Origin: a virus
Reading direction: 5' to 3' (one strand)
Virus record (IMG/VR): IMGVR_UViG_3300047554_000527
Span: 72,387 to 136,386 of that record
DNA length: 64,000 nucleotides
A program made the translations under genes and the position numbers. Positions 16,286 to 23,575 of the stretch are shown piece by piece. The notes beneath the pieces were generated by a model. The model ran no database searches, had not been told where the DNA came from, and was given only the letters and a program-made list of their open reading frames with translations. How positions within the stretch are numbered: the stretch's first letter is position 1; each line of letters starts with the position of its first letter.

Positions 16286-16659
16286 TTTAATACCGCCGCA
16301 ATTTGATCAATGTGACCAGAAACCCATCCTAGTACTGCAACACCGCCTAAAATTGTATAGACCCACTTGCTTTTAAACTTTTCAAGTTCTTCTATTTTTG
16401 CAGTCATTACCTTATGCTGAGCTTTTTCATCTTCATGCAATTTATTAGCATGATCATAAAACTTATCTCGATTGATTCGATATTCGTCGAGCATTTGATC
16501 TAGACGTTCGTTTAGGCCGTCCCTAGTTTTGTCTAGGCAATCGTGCATTTCGGCAACATCTTTTTTTAAGTCGTCGATCTTTTCATCGATGTGTTGAACT
16601 TTAGTTTCAACTACGCTTAATCTTTCTGCTTGAGAAGCCATACGAATTACTTTTCCCAT
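16282..16659 (-). CDS. coiled-coil membrane protein, holin/XhlA-like
   Basis: 125 residues. Residues 15-95 form a long charged coiled coil (SVVETKVQHIDEKIDDLKKDV...EELEKFKSK) and are followed by one transmembrane helix (about 97-114, WVYTILGGVAVLGWVSG). This layout matches the XhlA/BhlA-type holin or lysis-accessory group, but similar membrane anchors exist in virions. An alternative start is MASQ at residue 7. No partner lysin is adjacent; the SleB-like hydrolase is far away at 44.7 kb. Confidence 0.6.
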   Translation of the reverse strand: MGKVIRMASQAERLSVVETKVQHIDEKIDDLKKDVAEMHDCLDKTRDGLNERLDQMLDEYRINRDKFYDHANKLHEDEKAQHKVMTAKIEELEKFKSKWVYTILGGVAVLGWVSGHIDQIAAVLK

Positions 16660-16660
16660 G

Positions 16661-17083
16661 TTAGTTGCCTGTTACTGTTTTAATCAGAGTGTTTTTGAAG
16701 TCTGGATCTGTGAGTTCAAAAACTGGCTTGTCTATATTTATTGATTCTGTTAAGTTTTGGATTATGGGCACTTGATCAACATCCGCTGCCAGCCCGCCTA
16801 GCGAGCCTGTAGCATCACCATAGACCATTTCTCTATCAGGTCTGAAGCGCCAGGTCCATACACGATGTTCTCCTTTGAACTTCTTACCAAACCCTAGTCC
16901 TCGAACATCTACTGTTTCTACAGAGGGTTTAAAATCATACTCAACAACACTACGCAATTCTACACACTGTAGCAGTGTTGTCCAGTTACGACATTGATCT
17001 ATCTCTTGTTGTGATCCTTGGCTGGATCGTCTTACACCTGTATCAGTAATATCGATCAATGTTTTAATTTCAATAATTTCCAT
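16661..17083 (-). CDS. conserved T4-like phage virion-associated hypothetical protein
   Basis: 140 residues, mostly beta; notable are RNWTTLLQCVELRS and GLGFGKKFKGEHRVWTWRF. Similar proteins are conserved among T4-like cyanophages without a known function. It is preceded by a canonical TATAAATA late promoter, so it is probably a structural or assembly protein. Confidence 0.7.
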   Translation of the reverse strand: MEIIEIKTLIDITDTGVRRSSQGSQQEIDQCRNWTTLLQCVELRSVVEYDFKPSVETVDVRGLGFGKKFKGEHRVWTWRFRPDREMVYGDATGSLGGLAADVDQVPIIQNLTESINIDKPVFELTDPDFKNTLIKTVTGN

Positions 17084-17105
17084 TATGTACCTACATTATT
17101 GTAGA

Positions 17106-17113
17106 TATTTATA
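17106..17113 (-). promoter_or_regulatory. T4-type late promoter TATAAATA
   Basis: Exact TATAAATA on the minus strand with the ATG 22 bases downstream, ideal for a T4-type late promoter. Confidence 0.75.
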
Positions 17114-17119
17114 GTCAAA

Positions 17120-17146
17120 AGAAAAGGGAGTAAAAACTCCCTTTGT
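17120..17146 (-). terminator. Rho-independent terminator
   Basis: AAAGGGAG-TTTTTA-CTCCCTTT followed by TCTTTT on the minus strand, just after the stop at 17163. Confidence 0.8.
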
Positions 17147-17162
17147 TGTGTTTCTTAAAGAA

Positions 17163-17546
17163 TTAAGATACGTTAGCAGCTAACATACCAGGAACAACAA
17201 CAGTAGTTGTTACACCTGTAGCAGCGTCTAAAACTGCCTTAACACGTTCAGCAACTGTAGGTGTGCTGTCTGTGTCGTATGCAGGACCTGTTGGTTGTGC
17301 TGTAGCGCCGTCAACCATTACTAGGAAACCGTTGTCAGCACGTGGGCCGATCCAGCTTGTTGTAGCGATTGTTTGTAGGGCACGGATAGCCTTTGTCCAG
17401 TTACCATCAGTGATAGCACCTGTTGTTCCATCAACGCTGTCAGCAGTACCGATGTCAGTACCAGTGATCTTTAAAAATGTTTGTTGGTAGCCACTTAGCA
17501 AGAATTCTGCTGTTACGCCACCGTGGATTCTATTAATTCCAGGCAT
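17163..17546 (-). CDS. small Thr/Ala-rich virion-type protein
   Basis: 127 residues from the ATG at 17544-17546, which follows TAAGGAGAAATAAA; the nine upstream codons are rejected because of this ribosome site. The sequence is small-residue-rich and beta-like (ITGTDIGTADSVDGTTGAITDGN) and ends VVPGMLAANVS. It has its own terminator and a 15-base hairpin (17574-17588) in its leader, which suggests strong expression as a stable mRNA. Probably a minor structural protein. Confidence 0.7.
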   Translation of the reverse strand: MPGINRIHGGVTAEFLLSGYQQTFLKITGTDIGTADSVDGTTGAITDGNWTKAIRALQTIATTSWIGPRADNGFLVMVDGATAQPTGPAYDTDSTPTVAERVKAVLDAATGVTTTVVVPGMLAANVS

Positions 17547-17573
17547 TTTATTTCTCCTTAATCTTAATGCCAA

Positions 17574-17588
17574 GCACCGCTCCGGTGC
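17574..17588 (-). promoter_or_regulatory. 5'-leader hairpin
   Basis: GCACCG-GAG-CGGTGC forms a 6-bp GC stem 28 bases before the ATG of the virion-type gene on the minus strand. No U-run follows, so it is more likely an mRNA-stabilising or processing hairpin than a terminator. Confidence 0.45.
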
Positions 17589-17613
17589 ATTGTACTTTTA
17601 TTTAGTCCAAAAT

Positions 17614-17637
17614 AAAAAAATAGCCCATTATGGGCTA
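17614..17637 (-). terminator. Rho-independent terminator
   Basis: TAGCCCATAATGGGCTA followed by T7 on the minus strand, four bases after the stop at 17641. Confidence 0.8.
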
Positions 17638-17640
17638 AAA

Positions 17641-17970
17641 TTAGTCGTCTTTGACGTCACCTTCGATCAGCTTAAGAGTCTTAGCAGTATCCTTACTGTC
17701 TCTTAACTTGCGTATTCCGCGGGTAAATTTAGCAGGATCGCCTGCTTTGATGCTGTTTAACAGCCTGCGCTCTAACTCGTATGCAGTTTCCGGGTCAAAG
17801 TTTTCCTTGAGAGATTGAATCAAATTGATAGCACTGTCAATGACATGTGCGGCTCTACTTTCGATCACAGCTTCTGTGTCTTTCTTAAGAGCAATATCGT
17901 TAAGTTCTTCTAATAGACTGCGAGTATGACGCTTCACTATGGTAAATCCTTTGTAATATTTAGCTGACAT
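17641..17970 (-). CDS. conserved phage hypothetical protein, helical
   Basis: 109 residues, charged and almost entirely helical (RSLLEELNDIALKKD...ELERRLLNSIKAGDPAKF). No motif is recognised. First minus-strand gene left of the divergent junction at 18 kb; ends at its own terminator. Confidence 0.65.
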   Translation of the reverse strand: MSAKYYKGFTIVKRHTRSLLEELNDIALKKDTEAVIESRAAHVIDSAINLIQSLKENFDPETAYELERRLLNSIKAGDPAKFTRGIRKLRDSKDTAKTLKLIEGDVKDD

Positions 17971-18005
17971 GTTAGTATAGCAAATTGTTTGGACAAATTA
18001 AACTC

Positions 18006-18043
18006 TTGTAAATTGTGCGATCGCAACATATACTACATAAATA
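18006..18043 (+). promoter_or_regulatory. stacked early and late promoters of the 18-19.5 kb plus-strand operon
   Basis: TTGTAA (18006-18011), 17 bases, TATACT (18029-18034) make a sigma-70-like promoter; directly behind it, CATAAATA (18036-18043) is a T4-type late octamer. The first ATG is at 18088 after ACACACGGAGAAC. The operon may therefore be read both early and late. Confidence 0.55.
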
Positions 18044-18087
18044 CTCAGTAGAAACCATGAGTACTACATTAACACACGGAGAACAAA

Positions 18088-18267
18088 ATGTTAAACACAA
18101 TGATCGGATACATTCAAAAGATGTACGAAGATGTCAAAAAGCCAGTAACCTATGGCACAGAATTAGAAGCATACATTGTTTCTAAAAATCCACAAAATAC
18201 CTACGATGTTGAAGCATTTGCTAGGGAATATGAATCTAAAAACAAAATGGAAGGATGGACATTATGA
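18088..18267 (+). CDS. small conserved phage/bacterial protein (DUF3563-like)
   Basis: 59 residues. The core GTELEAYIVSKNPQNTYDVEAFAREYE recalls small proteins of proteobacteria and cyanophages grouped near DUF3563. No enzyme motif or membrane segment. RBS GGAG nine bases upstream of ATG. The TGA overlaps the next ATG (ATGA). Function unknown. Confidence 0.7.
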   Translation: MLNTMIGYIQKMYEDVKKPVTYGTELEAYIVSKNPQNTYDVEAFAREYESKNKMEGWTL

Positions 18268-18353
18268 AAGCATTTTTAACAACAGTTTGGGAAGTTTTAG
18301 AAGAAATGGGCAAGGCCCGCGCTAAGAATCATACACGCTACGGTTGGTACTGA
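18264..18353 (+). CDS. 29-residue peptide gene
   Basis: MKAFLTTVWEVLEEMGKARA begins an amphipathic helix; the peptide ends with a basic, Tyr-rich tail (KNHTRYGWY). It is coupled on both sides (ATGA with the previous gene, TGATG with the next), which argues for real translation. Function unknown. Confidence 0.65.
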   Translation: MKAFLTTVWEVLEEMGKARAKNHTRYGWY

Positions 18354-18925
18354 TGCACTTAGTCTATAAGCTTCGTCCTAACGAATATTATCGTTATAGA
18401 GAACACCTACTGGCTTTAGATGAAACCAGTAGATATACTCGCTTTGGTTTTATGATCAAGGACGAAACTATTAACCAACTTTGTGACAAATTTGAAACTA
18501 ATCATCAAGAACACAAAATCTTTGTTATTGAAGATGAAGATCTAAGGGTAGTTGCAGCCGGACATATTGCATTAGAAGGCGGCGAAACTGAATTAGCATT
18601 CAGTGTTTTAAAAGAATACAGACAGCAGGGCATGGGCAGTGCGCTAATGGGTCGCACAATAGAATGGTGTCAAAATCGTAATATCAAAGGCGGATGTATG
18701 GTCTGCCTTAGTTCTAACACTGCTATCAAGAAACTGGCCAGCAAACACGGTGTTCTTATTAATGACGGTGGTGAGACGCTGGCTAACATTACTATTCCGG
18801 AATCTACACCTATAAGTGTAGCACACGAAGTAGTTGATAGTAATCTAGCTAGGTTAGACCATGTGGGTAAGATTCAAAGAAAATTCGCCAAGATGTTAAT
18901 AACCCCTTTACTATTCAAGAACTAA
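18353..18925 (+). CDS. GNAT-family N-acetyltransferase
   Basis: 190 residues from ATG 18353, overlapping the previous stop. Motif A of the GNAT fold is present (AFSVLKEYRQQGMGSALM, with the acetyl-CoA loop RQQGMG), preceded by a strand with VVAAGHIAL. Beyond the fold the C-terminus carries about 50 residues without match. The substrate is unknown; protein or small-molecule acetylation is possible. Confidence 0.85.
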   Translation: MHLVYKLRPNEYYRYREHLLALDETSRYTRFGFMIKDETINQLCDKFETNHQEHKIFVIEDEDLRVVAAGHIALEGGETELAFSVLKEYRQQGMGSALMGRTIEWCQNRNIKGGCMVCLSSNTAIKKLASKHGVLINDGGETLANITIPESTPISVAHEVVDSNLARLDHVGKIQRKFAKMLITPLLFKN

Positions 18926-18988
18926 TCTATATAATAAATATGTAGGCAGAAATACTGCAAACACAAACATACACACAAGGAGAAAAAT

Positions 18989-19213
18989 ATGTTTACACAC
19001 GAAACAATCATCGATTCTATTCAGAACGGTAAAAAGCAACTTGTCAATACATTTGTTCAAGACAAGAAATTCCAAGCAGAACTAATCAAACTTGTAGATG
19101 CTCAAACTGAATTCGCCAAGGGTTCTGTTAAGAGTTCTTTGGCTATTGCCGAAGCACTAGTTGGTCATATCAACAGCCAGTGCAAGACTATGTTCCCAGC
19201 TTATACCAAGTAA
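18989..19213 (+). CDS. small helical phasin-like protein
   Basis: 74 residues, helical; TFVQDKKFQAELIKLVDAQTEFAKGSVKSSLAIAEAL resembles the helix of phasin-type or small coat-like proteins. RBS AAGGAGAAA. A late-like AATAAATA lies about 50 bases upstream. Function unknown. Confidence 0.6.
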   Translation: MFTHETIIDSIQNGKKQLVNTFVQDKKFQAELIKLVDAQTEFAKGSVKSSLAIAEALVGHINSQCKTMFPAYTK

Positions 19214-19241
19214 TCATAACAACACACACAGGAGAAATATA

Positions 19242-19505
19242 ATGAGTGATTTAACACCAAAACTACCAGAAGTAAAATTTAATAAAAACGGATACGAAAT
19301 CCGTACAGACATCCTAGGTATGGCCAAGGATCTTGTACAAAGCGAATACAGCATGAAGTTTCACGGTTGGGAAATGAGTGCAGAGCGTGATTCAACTGGC
19401 CAGATCGTTAGTACAGTTAAGATGCCTGAATTTCCAGGTCTAGACAAAGTTCTAGAAACTGCTGAAAAGATGTACGCTTTCGTTAATACCGGAAATAAAA
19501 AATAA
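19242..19505 (+). CDS. conserved T4-like phage hypothetical protein
   Basis: 87 residues from ATG 19242 behind CACAGGAGAAAT; the longer open frame upstream overlaps the previous gene and is rejected. NKNGYEIRTDILGMAKDLVQSEYSMKFHGWE is a pattern shared with T4-like cyanophage and pelagiphage proteins of unknown role. Last gene of the plus-strand operon. Confidence 0.75.
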   Translation: MSDLTPKLPEVKFNKNGYEIRTDILGMAKDLVQSEYSMKFHGWEMSAERDSTGQIVSTVKMPEFPGLDKVLETAEKMYAFVNTGNKK

Positions 19506-19543
19506 TTATATAAGTCGGCCTAGCCAAATTATAATATAGTATA

Positions 19544-19569
19544 GAAAAAGGACCTTCGGGTCCTTTTTC
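19544..19569. terminator. bidirectional terminator
   Basis: GAAAAAGGACC-TTCG-GGTCCTTTTTC is a near-perfect palindrome with A and T tracts on both sides, between the convergent plus-strand operon and desaturase copy 2. Confidence 0.9.
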
Positions 19570-20314
19570 ATTTGCGTACTAACTTAATTAACTGCCATCC
19601 TAGATCAAACTCCCACCAACGCTTTCCAAACTGCGGATCGGATGCATGTGCATGATGATTGTTATGCCATCCTTCTCCTGATACTAGCCAACCTGTAAAG
19701 AAATTGTTAGTGCTACATTCTTTGGTATCGTGCGTCCTATAACCTATTGTATGATTTACAGTATTAATTAAACTGCCGCCATGCCACATTAACAGTGTTG
19801 GTACAAAATATGCATAGATTACTGCTATAGGATCGATTAGATATAGGACAGTAACATATACTAGGTTGGGTATCCAATAATATTTGTGCATCCAAAGATG
19901 AAACTTTGATCTTAGCAAATCCGGAATATATCTAGGACTAGGCGTTTCACACATACTTAAAAACTGAACACGGAAGAAGTTTTTGTATAGAGGACTATGT
20001 GGATCTCGTTCAGTGTCGGTAAAACGATGATGTTCTCTATGTATAGCTACCCAACCTATGCTTGACCCGTTACCTCCTAAAGATCCTACAATAGTTCCCA
20101 GGTATTCAAACCATTTAGGACTGTTAAAAGATCTATGACTCAACAGTCTGTGGTAGGTAACTGTTCCGCCAACTGTTGTGAATACAAAGTAAAGAACTAG
20201 GGCAATACCCCATTGTTGTGCTGTACCCAGGAATAAAAGAATTGCTAGTGCAATATGGGCAAGTATTTGATAAACGATTAAACTGTTTCGACTAGATGCA
20301 AACATAGTGCTCAC
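19568..20314 (-). CDS. membrane fatty acid desaturase (delta-9 type), copy 2
   Basis: 248 residues with the three His boxes HRLLSH (55-60), HREHH (92-96) and HNNHH (217-221), the last inside GEGWHNNHHAHA, as in stearoyl-CoA/acyl-CoA delta-9 desaturases. Two pairs of membrane segments flank the boxes. It is a more typical family member than copy 1 (1085-1837) and clearly not a recent duplicate of it, so the two may have different substrates. It stands alone, ending at the bidirectional terminator. Confidence 0.92.
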   Translation of the reverse strand: MSTMFASSRNSLIVYQILAHIALAILLFLGTAQQWGIALVLYFVFTTVGGTVTYHRLLSHRSFNSPKWFEYLGTIVGSLGGNGSSIGWVAIHREHHRFTDTERDPHSPLYKNFFRVQFLSMCETPSPRYIPDLLRSKFHLWMHKYYWIPNLVYVTVLYLIDPIAVIYAYFVPTLLMWHGGSLINTVNHTIGYRTHDTKECSTNNFFTGWLVSGEGWHNNHHAHASDPQFGKRWWEFDLGWQLIKLVRK

Positions 20315-20382
20315 TTTTGAGATTGTGGTAGCGAATCACTTTCTCAGCCCAGCAGCCGGGCCACACTTATAACCATAAGGTC

Positions 20383-20481
20383 CTAAGGTAGTGTGTCCTG
20401 TTCAGGAGGATAAGGAATGCCAGCCATTCCGCATCCTAATTTCGCTAACCCCTCTATGATATTATTTAATAACTCTTTCAT
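20383..20481 (-). CDS. 32-residue peptide gene, superficially AgrD-like
   Basis: The ATG overlaps the TGA of the secreted nuclease (ATGA). The peptide has an amphipathic N-terminal helix (MKELLNNIIEGLAKLG), then one cysteine, a short hydrophobic stretch and a Pro-rich acidic tail (YPPEQDTLP). That layout resembles AgrD-type cyclic-lactone precursors, but there is no AgrB peptidase in the window and the match is only in outline. Translational coupling is the best evidence that it is expressed. Confidence 0.5.
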   Translation of the reverse strand: MKELLNNIIEGLAKLGCGMAGIPYPPEQDTLP

Positions 20482-20918
20482 TGGCACCAGCTTTGTTTGG
20501 CTTCACCGTAATACTCACGAGCAAAACCGTTACGGATTAATTCGGCACGTAGGCTGACTCCGTTTAGAATGAGGTCTCCCAGGACACGGCCACCAAACTT
20601 ATCCCATCCATAGAGAGTGACTTGATGTTTTTGTGTAGTTGCAACTGCATTCTTAGTAAAGGCTGTTGCGGCCTGTCCTCTCTGATCTTCTTGAGGACAT
20701 TGGGCACGGAATCCTTTTTCGGGTGTATCAACTCCAAAGACTCGGACAGCCAATTCTGGCTTGAGCGGAGCAGGTAGAAAGGGTGCGGCGATCACAACTG
20801 TGTCTCCGTCATTTACGCGAATAATCTTTGCGTCATAGGTTACACCTTGCGGTGTTTTTTGTGCTAAAGCTGGTAAAGCTGTAGCGGCTAATAATAGGCT
20901 TAATAATAGTTTTTTCAT
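20478..20918 (-). CDS. secreted thermonuclease (staphylococcal nuclease-like)
   Basis: 146 residues from ATG 20916-20918 (RBS AAAGG). Signal peptide 1-20 (MKKLLLSLLLAATALPALAQ). SNase landmarks follow: NDGDT (36-40), RVFGVDTPE (59-67) and DKFGGR (106-111), giving the calcium-binding Asp, catalytic Glu and two Arg. It would cleave DNA or RNA in the periplasm or outside. In a phage this could destroy competing incoming DNA or digest released host DNA; this is inference. Confidence 0.9.
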   Translation of the reverse strand: MKKLLLSLLLAATALPALAQKTPQGVTYDAKIIRVNDGDTVVIAAPFLPAPLKPELAVRVFGVDTPEKGFRAQCPQEDQRGQAATAFTKNAVATTQKHQVTLYGWDKFGGRVLGDLILNGVSLRAELIRNGFAREYYGEAKQSWCQ

Positions 20919-20926
20919 AATTTCCT

Positions 20927-22549
20927 TTAATCTTCGCTCCAAGTCAAGGCAGCAATACAAGGGCTGATTGAGTTAGTGCTTTTTACAGCAATACTTAGCC
21001 AACTGCCTGGCGGTATAGTAATACGGTACTGGCTTAGATCAACGTTGATAGTCCCGTTGATGCCGCAGAAGCCTGTATATATAGGTGTATCTGAAGTGCC
21101 GTTAAATGTACCCGTTACTGTACTCTTAACTTCGTTACAACGTGGAATAGCATAGTATTCGTGTGCGGCAGAAAAGCCAGCTGGTTCAAAATACAGATAA
21201 ACTTCTACAGGGTCTGTGCTTTGTACAGATACACTTAGACTTTTAACAATGGCTTCTTTGGTGTTGAGCACATAGTTACCGTTGTTAGCGCCAGCAATAC
21301 CGTTAGTGACCACAGAATTCTTAATAGTCATCATATGATGAATAACATCTTTTACTAATCCTGTCTTACTTGTCGAAGCAGAACGTGTGAGTTCGTTTAA
21401 GAATACAGTTCCTTCGATAGCCGCATACATACTGCCGCCATATACCTGTATATCTGTAGTGTTGGTTGTATTAACAGCGTTATATGTAACTTTAAAACTT
21501 GGATTTGCAGTATGCGGAATGGTATGTTGATTTACATAATGCTCTCTATGAACATAGACTAATGTGCCAGATAGTTCGTCTTCTATAGCATAACTGATTA
21601 CACCTGCACCTAGCCAACGCATACTAACTTGATAAACATTAAGTTTAGTTGGGTCTAACAACATACCGCTAGGATTGGCATCAATTGTTCCACTGCCGTC
21701 TAACTTGTCAATGTTCCAATCTTCTTGATAAGTCCAGTTATGTGTTTGATTAACACCTGCTTGTACAACAGTAAATGTAGCAGTAGCATTACCTGTGCTG
21801 GTAAAACTAAATGCTCCGTTGGCAACTCCTACTGGCCCTAACCATAGCATAGCACCGTCTGTTTGTTGTACGAGCCAAGTTCCATAACCACCTACACGAT
21901 TAACAATTTCAGTAACTGCGTGTGCGGCTGTGCCTGCCGTTAGTGCTATAGTATAAGCAACACCGTTTAGAGTAATAGTAGCAGTCTGTCCAGCGTTAGG
22001 TGCTGTACCGATAGTCATAGTTAATATTACAGCCTTGCCGCCTGAACTGCGAACAACACCAAAGCGTGTGCCATCGAAGCCAAATCCCACACGGTTCTCT
22101 TGATTGGCAAGTCCGGCAAACTGACTGCTGCCCGCAACACCTGTAGTAAAGCCTGCGGTCAAACGACACTGAATACCTTGTCCTGGACGATAGCGAACAA
22201 ATCTTTTACTACGCAGAACACCATACCCGCCTTGACTAGTTCCCGAATGTACTTTAAACATGCCATCCACTGATCCTGCACTGGATCCTGTACCGTTAGT
22301 GTATGTTTGTATAACATCATTAGTAGTACCGTAGATACCATCTAACTGAATAACTGCGGTTGGTGAGATTGCTAACGGTTCGCCAAATGCTGTTACTTGT
22401 CCGGCAATACCCGGGCCCGATAGTTTAGCCGCAACACGAACCATTGGCTTACCGCCAAGGTCATATTCCATAGCCTTATGGAGGTTAAGCAAGTTAGGAT
22501 CGTGAGGATGATCGTAGTCGGTTGTATTCTGACGAATCTCGTTAGCCAT
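20927..22549 (-). CDS. large virion/fibre protein
   Basis: 540 residues, Gly/Thr/Ser/Asn-rich and beta-strand-rich without a signal peptide. N-terminal QNTTDYDHPHDPNLLNLHKAMEYD is helical; a middle segment (TATITLNGVAYTIALTAGTAA) resembles baseplate/fibre domains of large phages. Immediately followed by other short structural genes with gaps of 2-4 bases. Probably part of the tail fibre or baseplate; receptor unknown. Confidence 0.7.
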   Translation of the reverse strand: MANEIRQNTTDYDHPHDPNLLNLHKAMEYDLGGKPMVRVAAKLSGPGIAGQVTAFGEPLAISPTAVIQLDGIYGTTNDVIQTYTNGTGSSAGSVDGMFKVHSGTSQGGYGVLRSKRFVRYRPGQGIQCRLTAGFTTGVAGSSQFAGLANQENRVGFGFDGTRFGVVRSSGGKAVILTMTIGTAPNAGQTATITLNGVAYTIALTAGTAAHAVTEIVNRVGGYGTWLVQQTDGAMLWLGPVGVANGAFSFTSTGNATATFTVVQAGVNQTHNWTYQEDWNIDKLDGSGTIDANPSGMLLDPTKLNVYQVSMRWLGAGVISYAIEDELSGTLVYVHREHYVNQHTIPHTANPSFKVTYNAVNTTNTTDIQVYGGSMYAAIEGTVFLNELTRSASTSKTGLVKDVIHHMMTIKNSVVTNGIAGANNGNYVLNTKEAIVKSLSVSVQSTDPVEVYLYFEPAGFSAAHEYYAIPRCNEVKSTVTGTFNGTSDTPIYTGFCGINGTINVDLSQYRITIPPGSWLSIAVKSTNSISPCIAALTWSED

Positions 22550-22551
22550 TA

Positions 22552-22860
22552 TTAGTCTAAATCAACGATGCTGATAGCAGAGTTACTAGCAGATACTGCC
22601 GCAACCTTATCTCCAATTTTAAAGTTAAAGACCATGCAGGCATTTGCGGGAATCTGGAAACCTGTTGAAGTGCTAACAACTGGTGTTGCACCAAACGCTA
22701 CAAATACAGGACTTGCTCCATTAGTGATAGCAATACGTCTTGCTGTTACTGCTGTGCTAGAGCTAACTGCTCCTGCTGTTAAAGCAACTGTTTGATACTT
22801 AACTGTGTTAGTTGCTGTGCTGGCTTCGTCGATACGAAACGGTGAAAAATATTGACTCAT
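22552..22860 (-). CDS. small beta-rich virion protein
   Basis: 102 residues: SQYFSPFRIDEASTATNTVKYQTVALTAG-like opening, then alternating Ala/Val/Thr strands ending ISIVDLD. The composition is that of small decoration or fibre-associated proteins. Two bases upstream of the next large fibre gene in the same run. Confidence 0.6.
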   Translation of the reverse strand: MSQYFSPFRIDEASTATNTVKYQTVALTAGAVSSSTAVTARRIAITNGASPVFVAFGATPVVSTSTGFQIPANACMVFNFKIGDKVAAVSASNSAISIVDLD

Positions 22861-22863
22861 TGT

Positions 22864-23199
22864 TTATCCTTGATAGTTAGGGTACATACTGGGATCTTTA
22901 ACTCTTAAATCCGCAGGGTGCTTTACATTGCCTCCTGCATCTGTAGTTACTGATTCAATTCCTGCAACTACTTCAGCGGGACTGTTAGCATACTGTTGAT
23001 CACGCTCTGCGCTTAAAATATCAAAGATCTGTTTAAATCTGCGAGGACCGTCATCCAAGACCTGTCCCGGTTGTACATCAACTGCAACTACCGCTGGCTC
23101 TTGTCCAGTTACGGGCGTTACAATCTGTTGTTGCTGTTGTTTGCCGTCAATGATATCAATAAGGCAAAGTAGTTCTCTAATAATATCACTGGCTTTCAT
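22864..23199 (-). CDS. conserved phage protein, possible internal-head component
   Basis: 111 residues starting MKASDIIRELLCLIDIIDG, then a Gln-rich run (five Gln), then a helical segment (RRFKQIFDILSAERDQQY). The start resembles leaders of cyanophage proteins that begin M-K-A-x-D-I-I. Overlaps the previous gene by four bases. Function unknown. Confidence 0.6.
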   Translation of the reverse strand: MKASDIIRELLCLIDIIDGKQQQQQIVTPVTGQEPAVVAVDVQPGQVLDDGPRRFKQIFDILSAERDQQYANSPAEVVAGIESVTTDAGGNVKHPADLRVKDPSMYPNYQG

Positions 23200-23567
23200 C
23201 GGTTTATTCCTGCGAGCATTTTTAACATGCTCATGTCTATGTTTTCATCTGTAGCTTTAGGCATTTGACCACTATCCGGACTAGCCTGTGCCGAACTGAT
23301 AGTTTCGTAATCGTCCATGGTCAGCACACCCTTATCTTTGATACTGAGCATACGTTCAACTAGATTGTGTAGATCCATGTCTGTTTTTACATCTTCGCGC
23401 ACTAGTTCAAACACACGAATAAGCAAGGGCACATCTAAAGTAACTGTGTCAATTTTGTCTATATTGGCAGCACGATCAGCTTCCTTTTCTAGACGTGCTA
23501 ATAGCGCATCTTCGTAGCTGATGCTTTCTGTCACAGTCTTTTTAGTTAGAGATTTAATAAAGTCCAT
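23196..23567 (-). CDS. helical phage protein, unknown
   Basis: 123 residues from ATG 23565-23567; the 46 extra upstream codons overlap the fibre gene and are rejected. It begins MDFIKSLTKKTVTES and is charged and helical (YEDALLARLEKEADRAANIDKI, ELVREDVKTDMDLHNLVERML). Shares with neighbours the run of small virion-associated genes; no motif recognised. Confidence 0.65.
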   Translation of the reverse strand: MDFIKSLTKKTVTESISYEDALLARLEKEADRAANIDKIDTVTLDVPLLIRVFELVREDVKTDMDLHNLVERMLSIKDKGVLTMDDYETISSAQASPDSGQMPKATDENIDMSMLKMLAGINR

Positions 23568-23575
23568 GATAGTAT

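Noticed and set aside
17574-17588. Hairpin as a terminator
   Set aside because: It lies between a ribosome site and the preceding terminator and has no U-run.
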